Assembly (NCBI GenBank): GCA_045123185.1
Contig: JBGVIL010000146.1
Coordinates: 1-21,798, forward strand
Origin: UBA1231 sp045123185
GTDB taxonomy: Bacteria > Bacillota_I > Bacilli_A > ML615J-28 > CAG-313
Length of the DNA stretch: 21,798 bases
Direction of reading: 5' to 3'
Part shown: one piece after another, positions 13,770-20,128 of the stretch
How positions within the stretch are numbered: the first letter of the stretch is position 1
How the letters are laid out: each line of letters begins with the position of its first letter
The notes under the pieces: generated by a model
What the model was told of the DNA's origin: nothing
Seen by the model: the letters and a program-made list of their open reading frames with translations, nothing else
Database searches by the model: none
Position numbers and translations under genes: made by a program

Positions 13770-14303
13770 ATGAAATATTTAATTGCGTCAGACATTCACG
13801 GTTCTCTTTATTACACTAATAAATTAATTGAACTAATTGAAAAAGAACAACCAGAAAAAATAATTTTATTAGGGGATTTATATTATCATGGCCCTAGAAA
13901 TCCATTACCATTAGAATATAATCCAATGGAAGTATCAAAGATATTAAACCAATATAAAGATAAGTTAATTGTTATTCGTGGTAATTGTGATGCAGTAGTT
14001 GATGAAATGATATCTGAATTTAAGTTTATTGACCATTATCAAATTACTTTAAATAATAAGAATATTATGTTTACTCATGGACACCTATATAATAAGGAAT
14101 ATATTCCTGAAAATATTGACATCTTAATATATGGTCATTTCCATACAGGTTTTATGGAATATGTTAATAATACTCTTTGTATTAATGCAGGATCTATTAC
14201 TTTACCTAAGAATAATACAGCCCATAGTTTATTAATTATGGAAGATCAGTTTATTAAATTAATTGATCTTGATGGTAACTTAATTAAGCAAGTAATATAT
14301 TAA
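13770..14303 (+). CDS. yfcE: YfcE-like metallophosphoesterase
   Basis: This 177-residue calcineurin-type phosphodiesterase contains all metal-binding motifs: SDIHG (Asp8, His10), LLGDLYYHG (Asp36), GNCD (Asn72, Asp74), THGH (His103, His105) and GHFH (His123, His125). The length and the YHGPRNPLP stretch match YfcE, a manganese-dependent phosphodiesterase that acts on bis-pNPP in vitro; the natural substrate is not settled. The start codon follows the previous stop directly, with AGGAGA as ribosome binding site. It is the last gene of the operon. Confidence 0.92.
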   Translation: MKYLIASDIHGSLYYTNKLIELIEKEQPEKIILLGDLYYHGPRNPLPLEYNPMEVSKILNQYKDKLIVIRGNCDAVVDEMISEFKFIDHYQITLNNKNIMFTHGHLYNKEYIPENIDILIYGHFHTGFMEYVNNTLCINAGSITLPKNNTAHSLLIMEDQFIKLIDLDGNLIKQVIY

Positions 14304-14327
14304 ACAACAGCTTTGCTGTTGTTTTTT
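14303..14327 (+). terminator. Rho-independent terminator of the four-gene operon
   Basis: AACAACAGC (14303-14311) pairs with GCTGTTGTT (14315-14323) across TTT, followed by a T-run. The stem begins inside the yfcE stop codon. Confidence 0.88.
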
Positions 14328-14354
14328 CTAATTTTTGGTAATTTAATATGTTTC

Positions 14355-14383
14355 TTGCAAAAAAAGTATTAATTTGATATAAT
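14355..14383 (+). promoter_or_regulatory. Promoter of the LRR-YwaF-like operon
   Basis: TTGCAA (14355-14360), a 17-base spacer ending in TGA, and TATAAT (14378-14383). Confidence 0.75.
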
Positions 14384-14409
14384 AAATTATCTATTCGGAG
14401 GAAAACATT

Positions 14410-15759
14410 ATGAAAAAACATTGGAAGTTATTATTATTTATTTCAATTGAATTTCTTATTGTTATTACTATTGTATTATTAACATTATTTGCAGGACGTA
14501 AAACTTACACAGTAACGTTTGATTTAAATGGTGGAACTTATATTAGTGGTAATTTAGTACAGACTGTAAGACATGGACAAGATGCAGTTGCACCTGTTGT
14601 TACCAAAGATGGTGCGTATTTGTTAGAGTGGAGTGAACCACTTACTCAAATTACTAAAGATAAAACTATTAAAGCCGTTTGGGAATATGAAACATCATTT
14701 GGTATTCAATTTGAATTCGTTCCAAATGCAAACTATTGTTTAATTAGTGGATGTTATGAGAACATATCTGGTGATGTTTATATTGGTGCGAACTATAATG
14801 GTTTAAGAGTAATGGGAATTAAAGATGGTGCTTTCCAAAATTGTAATCGTATTACAGGTATTTATTTACTTGATGGATTAGTATCAATCGGTAATAATGC
14901 GTTTAGTGGATGTACAAGTTTAAAAACACTTGAAATACCATCAACAGTAGAAGTAATCGGAACAAATATTTTAAAAGACTGTACTAGTTTAGAAAAACTA
15001 TCAATTCCATTCATTGGAAGTAGTTTTGGGGTAGAAGAAAATCAATATTTGGGCTATTTGTTTGGTGCAAAAAACTTTAAACATCATTTAACTACAATTC
15101 CAGAAACCTTAACTGAAGTAACCGTTAGTGGTAAAGGTGAAATTCCAGAAAATGCTTTTTATAATTGTCAGTCTATCACAACACTAAATTTATCTGATGA
15201 CATTACAAAAATTAATAAAAATGCATTTAGAAAATGTATAGGACTTACAAGTGTTATTGTTCCAGATAGTGTATTAGAAATTGATGAAACAGCATTTGTT
15301 GATTGTTCAAGTATCGAATCACTTGTTATTGGAAATGGTGTAACTAAAATAGGTTCTGCTGCTTTTGCAAATTGTACTAGTTTAAAAACTATTGAAATAG
15401 GTTCAGGATTAATTGAATTAGAAGAAAATAGTTTTCAAAACTGTAGTTCTATTGAAAAGTTTACTGTTAGTACAGAAAACGAGACTTTTGTTTCAGAAAA
15501 TGGATTGTTAATTAAAGAAATTGAAGGAGTAAAAAATATCTATTCAATTAATTTAACAGAATACGAAGATACATTTGATGAAGATAATGATCCAGCAAAT
15601 GATGAAACTACATTCCCAACTTTACCCGATCGTCCAATCTTTCCACCAATTAGGGATGATTATGAATCATTATTTCCAAATATAGATCCAGATGTTAAAG
15701 TGCCAAGTATTAGTGATGATTTAGAAAAAGAAGACAATACAGAAGAAGAACAAGAATAA
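14410..15759 (+). CDS. Membrane-anchored BspA-type leucine-rich repeat protein
   Basis: This 449-residue protein has an N-terminal membrane anchor (about 5-28) without a lipobox, an InlB-type beta-grasp repeat (about 32-95, TVTFDLNGGTY), then LRR_5/BspA repeats from about 110 to 350 of the form I...AF..C.SL..I.IP..V..IG. The acidic, Pro-rich tail (about 385-449) probably forms a flexible end. BspA-like LRRs mediate binding to host or bacterial surfaces; the ligand here is unknown. GGAGG precedes ATG 14410. The next gene starts 33 bases after the stop with no terminator between, so the two are likely co-transcribed. Confidence 0.85.
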   Translation: MKKHWKLLLFISIEFLIVITIVLLTLFAGRKTYTVTFDLNGGTYISGNLVQTVRHGQDAVAPVVTKDGAYLLEWSEPLTQITKDKTIKAVWEYETSFGIQFEFVPNANYCLISGCYENISGDVYIGANYNGLRVMGIKDGAFQNCNRITGIYLLDGLVSIGNNAFSGCTSLKTLEIPSTVEVIGTNILKDCTSLEKLSIPFIGSSFGVEENQYLGYLFGAKNFKHHLTTIPETLTEVTVSGKGEIPENAFYNCQSITTLNLSDDITKINKNAFRKCIGLTSVIVPDSVLEIDETAFVDCSSIESLVIGNGVTKIGSAAFANCTSLKTIEIGSGLIELEENSFQNCSSIEKFTVSTENETFVSENGLLIKEIEGVKNIYSINLTEYEDTFDEDNDPANDETTFPTLPDRPIFPPIRDDYESLFPNIDPDVKVPSISDDLEKEDNTEEEQE

Positions 15760-15792
15760 CTCTATATATAATAAGGAAAGGAGGTATTTGTT

Positions 15793-16578
15793 ATGCCGAT
15801 GTTAACAATGTTACTTGTATGTGTATCAGTGTATTTTACATTACTAGTTGTAATACTGATTTACAATAAATACATGAATCCAAAGATTACAAATTTGGTA
15901 TTTATCATTATAAATGTATTATTGTTTGTAGCATACAACATTAATGACTTTTATCGAAATGGTAAATTTATATCATTAACATTTGATCAAATATCACCAT
16001 TTACATTTACCACTTTACCACTATCTTATTTATTTAGTAAAAAAATTAAAGATGCACAATTTAGTGCAGTGGCCTTTTTATCATTTGGAATGTTTATTGC
16101 GATGATGATAAGTCCTCAACATGCCTTCTTAGTATCATTTAGACAAGATGCAACTATGTTATTTGTTCTTGACACTTTATTACATTTAAATTGTAGTTTA
16201 TTTGGCATATATTTAATTTCTAGTGGACAAGTATTATTAAATGGAAAAAGTATTAAAAGAGCATTTATTTACATGTATTCAGTAATTGCATTTGTTGTTT
16301 TTATGAATTTTACATTTAAACTAAATTATTTTAGTATGGGTCCATATCAAGATTTCTCTATTTATATGTTTGATTTCTTTGATTCATATTGGGTAACTTT
16401 ATTGGTTTATGTTCTAGGTGTTGCGTTAGTTTTAGCACTTGGTTTTCAATTTAATTATATTTTACAGCTTTTAAAATATAAAGAAGAACATAAAAAGGAT
16501 AACAAACAATCTCAAGAAGTTATAGATAATGTTGAAAAAGAAATAGAATCTAGAGAATCTAACGAAGTAGTTGAATAG
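15793..16578 (+). CDS. YwaF-like (TIGR02206) integral membrane protein
   Basis: This 261-residue protein has about six membrane spans and a charged C-terminal tail rich in Lys and Glu. The stretches HLNCSLFGIYLISSG and MGPYQDFSIY, and the length, recall the TIGR02206/YwaF family of unknown function, but this is recognition by pattern and not certain. A perfect AAAGGAGGT lies before ATG 15793. It shares an operon with the LRR protein and ends at a strong terminator. Confidence 0.6.
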   Translation: MPMLTMLLVCVSVYFTLLVVILIYNKYMNPKITNLVFIIINVLLFVAYNINDFYRNGKFISLTFDQISPFTFTTLPLSYLFSKKIKDAQFSAVAFLSFGMFIAMMISPQHAFLVSFRQDATMLFVLDTLLHLNCSLFGIYLISSGQVLLNGKSIKRAFIYMYSVIAFVVFMNFTFKLNYFSMGPYQDFSIYMFDFFDSYWVTLLVYVLGVALVLALGFQFNYILQLLKYKEEHKKDNKQSQEVIDNVEKEIESRESNEVVE

Positions 16579-16580
16579 CA

Positions 16581-16608
16581 AAAGCATCTCTTGTGAGATG
16601 CTTTTTTT
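16581..16608 (+). terminator. Rho-independent terminator
   Basis: AAAGCATCTC (16581-16590) pairs with GAGATGCTTT (16595-16604) across TTGT, followed by T. Confidence 0.9.
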
Positions 16609-16613
16609 ATTTC

Positions 16614-16642
16614 TTGAATATTATATAAAAGTATGTTATAAT
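16614..16642 (+). promoter_or_regulatory. Promoter of the deaminase-SGNH-Lit operon
   Basis: TTGAAT (16614-16619), a 17-base spacer, and TATAAT (16637-16642). The -35 box starts only a few bases after the upstream terminator's T-run. Confidence 0.7.
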
Positions 16643-16663
16643 TTAAGATAATAGGAGACAATT

Positions 16664-17089
16664 ATGGATATTTGGACAAAATTATTAGATAAAGCAAAAC
16701 AAGAATATCATCCAGAAGATTTATCACCATTCTTTTATAGTAATCATGTTGCATGTGCAATTGAAGCTGAAGATGGAACAATTTATACAGGGTTTTGTAT
16801 CGAAGGAGCAAGTGGCGTTTTAAATCTTTGTGCAGAAAGAGTTGCTGCTATTAATATGATTGTTAATAGTCATCAAACATTTATTAAAAGAATCTTAGTA
16901 ATGCGAGATGTTGAACCATATGAAGATGGTAATTTTTTACCATGTGGGGCATGTCGAGAGTTCTTAATGCAGTTAGATATTCGAAATGAAGAAACAGAAA
17001 TTTTAACTGATTATCAATCAAGAAAAACTGTCAAACTAAAAACCTTAATCCCTAATTGGTGGGGTATGGAAAGATATAATAGAAAGTAG
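16664..17089 (+). CDS. Cytidine-deaminase-like zinc enzyme
   Basis: This 141-residue protein has the zinc and proton-shuttle motif CAE (56-58) and PCGACRE (93-99), which together bind one zinc through Cys56, Cys94 and Cys97 with Glu58 as the catalytic acid-base. These mark the small tetrameric cytidine deaminase family, which also includes blasticidin-S deaminases. The substrate within that family cannot be fixed from sequence. AGGAG precedes ATG 16664. It is first of four closely packed genes; the next starts 9 bases downstream. Confidence 0.85.
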   Translation: MDIWTKLLDKAKQEYHPEDLSPFFYSNHVACAIEAEDGTIYTGFCIEGASGVLNLCAERVAAINMIVNSHQTFIKRILVMRDVEPYEDGNFLPCGACREFLMQLDIRNEETEILTDYQSRKTVKLKTLIPNWWGMERYNRK

Positions 17090-17098
17090 GTAACTAAT

Positions 17099-18400
17099 AT
17101 GAAAGATAAGTTATTGTATTTAGCAAAAAATTATGATTTAGTAGTAGGCGATAAGTTTGAATTATTTTATCGTGGTGTAATACGTTCAATGAATCCATAT
17201 AAATATTATATTCATGTAACATCACCTAAAGGGCGTCCATATCCTAGATATTATACCTATACACCTACAGAAAATGAAGTTGGTGATTATCCATTAACAA
17301 TTACTTTATATGATGATTACAGCAATGTTATTGAAACTGCAACAACTACATTACATGTAGTAAAACCAGTTAAGCCTAAAAGAAAGATGAATATTCTTTG
17401 TTTTGGTGATTCATTAACTTTTAATGGTGTATGGCCATATGAAGGGTATCGCAGATTTACTAAGAATGATGGAAATCCAGTAGGACTTGGATTTGATGGT
17501 AGTTTAAATTTTATTGGTACTATGAATAAAGAAGAAGTTGGCTATGAAGGATATGGTGGATGGCAATGGCGACATTTCGTCACTAATGAAGCTGTATCAA
17601 CTACATCATCAGTTTGGATTGAAGTAGAATCACATCAACTTGATGAAAATGATCAACATAGTAATTGGAAGTCTAATAATTTAAATTGGGTATTAGAATC
17701 AATTGACGAAAAAAGATTAAAATTCAAACGTGGTCCAGGTAATTATTCTTGTTTACCAAAAGTTGGTGAAGTTTTTGAACATGTTGATGGTGCAAAACAC
17801 CAAGATACATTACAAGTTTCAAAATATTATTTTGAAAAAGGTAATCCATTCTATGATGAAGAATTAGATGGACCAAACTTTAAAAAATATTGTGAAGATA
17901 ATAATTTTGAAGGTATTGATTACGTTTATATTTTACTTACATGGAATGGACAATATCAACCGTTTAATTTTGATTTTTCACATTATGAACCATTTATCGT
18001 AAAAATTATTGAACAAATAAGAAGTGCTTATAAAGATGCGAAAATACGTTTTATTGGAATCCAAAGTCCATCTGTAAATGGTGGTATTGCCGCTAACTAT
18101 GGTGCAAGTGGACCATACTCGGATGTATTTGGCGAAGTAAGTACTGCTTATCATTATAACGAATATTTAGAAAAGTTATGTGAAAGAGAAGAATACAAAG
18201 ATTTCTGTCGATACATCGATATGAAAGCTCAATTTGATGTAGAATATAATATGCCAAGTCAAGATACACCAGTAAATGCAAGAAGTGAAATTATGGAAAA
18301 AGTCGGAACTAATGGCGTTCATCCAACCATGGCCGGATATTTACAAATTGGTGATGTATTCTACCGTGCATTAGTACGTGATATGAGCGAAGAGGCATAA
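17099..18400 (+). CDS. SGNH/GDSL hydrolase with N-terminal Ig-like domain
   Basis: This 433-residue protein starts with a beta-rich domain (about 15-90) resembling a bacterial Ig fold, then a hydrolase with GDSLT (103-107, nucleophile Ser105), GYGGW as second block, an Asn in TWNGQ (Asn283) and VHPTMAGY at the end (His408). The usual catalytic DxxH is NGVH here (Asn405), so the acid that supports the His is replaced. I see no signal peptide or membrane segment, which is odd beside an Ig-like domain and suggests cytoplasmic action or another export path. Such esterases often deacetylate glycans, but the substrate is unknown. TAGGTAAC serves as a weak ribosome binding site. Confidence 0.8.
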   Translation: MKDKLLYLAKNYDLVVGDKFELFYRGVIRSMNPYKYYIHVTSPKGRPYPRYYTYTPTENEVGDYPLTITLYDDYSNVIETATTTLHVVKPVKPKRKMNILCFGDSLTFNGVWPYEGYRRFTKNDGNPVGLGFDGSLNFIGTMNKEEVGYEGYGGWQWRHFVTNEAVSTTSSVWIEVESHQLDENDQHSNWKSNNLNWVLESIDEKRLKFKRGPGNYSCLPKVGEVFEHVDGAKHQDTLQVSKYYFEKGNPFYDEELDGPNFKKYCEDNNFEGIDYVYILLTWNGQYQPFNFDFSHYEPFIVKIIEQIRSAYKDAKIRFIGIQSPSVNGGIAANYGASGPYSDVFGEVSTAYHYNEYLEKLCEREEYKDFCRYIDMKAQFDVEYNMPSQDTPVNARSEIMEKVGTNGVHPTMAGYLQIGDVFYRALVRDMSEEA

Positions 18401-18402
18401 AC

Positions 18403-19248
18403 ATGAAAATAGTAGATAAATTATTAATTGTCTTATTTAATATTTGTTTAATAATAGTGGCGATTTGGGCATCGGCAGTTCCAATTGCTAAAAGTAAATC
18501 ATACTATGAAAAACAATTTACTAAAAATGAAATTTATGCACATTATGAAGATGGAGAACTAGTTCAAACAAGATTTCATTATGTAGGTGGAACTTATCAT
18601 TCATCTACGTATTATACTGACGAACAACTTGATATAATTATTGAACACATTATTGATTATTTATTTAAAGGTAAAGACACTTTTGAATTAAAAATGGATA
18701 ATGTAATGGTCAATGGAGAAGTTGTTGATGACGTAAACATCTTTGGTGAGGTTGCTGTTACACACATGGAAGATGTTAAAGTCTTGTTTACAGTTTACCG
18801 TGTAATATCTTGGATTGCTCTTGCTGGAATGATCACAATGATTTTCTACTTTTTAAAACGCATGAAGTATGTTAAAAAAGCATTATTGAGTGTAACTTTA
18901 ATCTTCTATGGTGTATTATTCTTATTAATTGGTATATTCTTATTAATTGTTTTAATTCATATGAAGAAAGACTCAATACCACTACAAATGGATTGGTTCT
19001 TAGATACGTTATGGCGTGATATTCATCATTTATTATTCATGTTCCAACCAGAAAAAGTTGAAGGTTCATTCTTTAATGATACATTAACTGAAGTATTGAC
19101 TTTAGAATTATTTATTACTGCGGTTGTCATTGTTGTAATTACACTTGTTAGTTTATTGGCTTTATGGTTTGCAACGACAGTACTTGCGCGTAAATATGGT
19201 GAAAAAATATCAACTAAAATATTTAAACCAGTTGAACTAAATGAATAG
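18403..19248 (+). CDS. lit: Lit-family membrane protein (lipoprotein intramolecular transacylase, DUF1461/TIGR01906)
   Basis: This 281-residue protein has four membrane spans (about 6-28, 133-151, 160-186, 235-262) and a large outside loop after the first. THMEDVK (His121) and DIHHLLF (His208-His209), followed by a SFFNDTL stretch, match the conserved patterns of the TIGR01906/DUF1461 family. That family includes Lit, which moves an acyl chain of diacylglyceryl-lipoproteins onto the N-terminal cysteine to make the lyso form and so lowers TLR2 recognition. Several lipoproteins are encoded nearby (4191, 9671, 20129). It starts two bases after the SGNH stop, so translation is coupled. The family is well supported; that this member has Lit activity is inferred. 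Confidence 0.75.
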   Translation: MKIVDKLLIVLFNICLIIVAIWASAVPIAKSKSYYEKQFTKNEIYAHYEDGELVQTRFHYVGGTYHSSTYYTDEQLDIIIEHIIDYLFKGKDTFELKMDNVMVNGEVVDDVNIFGEVAVTHMEDVKVLFTVYRVISWIALAGMITMIFYFLKRMKYVKKALLSVTLIFYGVLFLLIGIFLLIVLIHMKKDSIPLQMDWFLDTLWRDIHHLLFMFQPEKVEGSFFNDTLTEVLTLELFITAVVIVVITLVSLLALWFATTVLARKYGEKISTKIFKPVELNE

Positions 19249-19256
19249 GTAATATT

Positions 19257-19892
19257 ATGGAAGATGTTTTAATTAACCAATATCATAAAGGTAAAATAAT
19301 TGATAAAGTATTACTAATTACTTCATTAGTACTATTTGTTATGGGATTAACAGTTTATGCAATGTCTGCCTTTATTCCATCTAATTTGATGCATCCAAAT
19401 GACTATTACAATTCAATTGATTATATTGATATGATACTATTAGTTATGAGAATTGCATCGTGTATTTTAGTTTTAATTTCGATTATATTAGTCTTTATTG
19501 TTAGACTATGTAGTGTATTAAAAAAACATAATAAAGGTATAGATGTTATTTTATCAATAATCATTTATATATTCTTTTTTGTCTTGTCAGTATTAATATT
19601 CTGGCTAATGAATGACTCTTGGGCATTAGGTTATAGTATTACTGTATATTATTGTTTATTCCCAGTTAGTTTATTCTTATTTGGTCTTTTGATTTCTAAA
19701 ACTAATCCAAAGATCTTATGGACATTTGTATTATTCTTTTCATTAATTGTGTTATTCCATTATCATTTAACATTTGGTATTTCTAATTTACATATTCAAT
19801 ATGAATATATTTTATTTGGTTTATTACCAGGATTATTAGGTACAGCGTGTGGTGTTCTAATTAGAAAGTATGTTAAAAAGATGAAAAGTTAG
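19257..19892 (+). CDS. Integral membrane protein, unknown family
   Basis: This 211-residue protein has about six hydrophobic spans separated by short loops, with a Lys-rich C-terminus. I do not recognise the family. It starts 8 bases after lit and is the last gene of the operon before a long leader region. It may work with Lit or simply ride in the same transcript. Confidence 0.7.
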   Translation: MEDVLINQYHKGKIIDKVLLITSLVLFVMGLTVYAMSAFIPSNLMHPNDYYNSIDYIDMILLVMRIASCILVLISIILVFIVRLCSVLKKHNKGIDVILSIIIYIFFFVLSVLIFWLMNDSWALGYSITVYYCLFPVSLFLFGLLISKTNPKILWTFVLFFSLIVLFHYHLTFGISNLHIQYEYILFGLLPGLLGTACGVLIRKYVKKMKS

Positions 19893-19903
19893 AAACGTTT
19901 TCA
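19890..19903 (+). promoter_or_regulatory. Possible cre-like catabolite repression site
   Basis: TAGAAACGTTTTCA agrees with the CcpA cre pattern TGWNANCGNTNWCA at 12 of 14 places. It lies upstream of AT-rich -10-like words (19927-19932, 19939-19944) that could start the transporter transcript. The same bases can also form a weak AAACG/CGTTT hairpin ending the previous operon, so the assignment is tentative. Confidence 0.3.
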
Positions 19904-19974
19904 AAGTCGTTTTATATGAAATATATTATAATTTGTTATATAATATAATAAATTAAATAAAAACTTTACAAGAT

Positions 19975-20077
19975 AGGATGATATCCTTGAGCATAATTAT
20001 GCGATTAGCTTTTAGTTAAAAGCACATAATTATCAGCTAGTTGCATTAAAATGTAAGTCTTTTTACATTTGTTTAAT
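19975..20077 (+). promoter_or_regulatory. Structured leader of the amino-acid transporter, candidate riboswitch
   Basis: Three hairpins follow one another: AGGAT/ATCCT (19975-19979/19983-19987); a longer arm in which ATAATTATG (19993-20001) pairs with CATAATTAT (20025-20033) and encloses GCTTTTA/TAAAAGC (20008-20014/20017-20023); and AAATGTAA/TTACATTT (20049-20056/20063-20070). A strong terminator comes next, 18 bases before the transporter start codon. ATCCTT (19983-19988) can instead pair with AAGGAT in the terminator's 5' arm (20086-20091), a possible antiterminator. I recognise no known riboswitch or T-box consensus. Confidence 0.5.
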
Positions 20078-20110
20078 ACACCTAGAAGGATGTTCCTTCT
20101 AGGTGTTTTT
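20078..20110 (+). terminator. Strong terminator in front of the transporter gene
   Basis: A 13-base perfect stem, ACACCTAGAAGGA (20078-20090) with TCCTTCTAGGTGT (20094-20106), loop TGT, then T. It either ends the previous operon or acts as an attenuator for the transporter; its position between the hairpin-rich leader and the ribosome binding site (20119-20123) favours attenuation. Confidence 0.88.
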
Positions 20111-20128
20111 AATTTTATGAGGTAAAAT

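Noticed and set aside
19975..20110. T-box, lysine, SAM or purine riboswitch
   Set aside because: I looked for their hallmark conserved stretches (such as the T-box GGTGG-ACCGCG bulge) and found none. It stays an unassigned leader.
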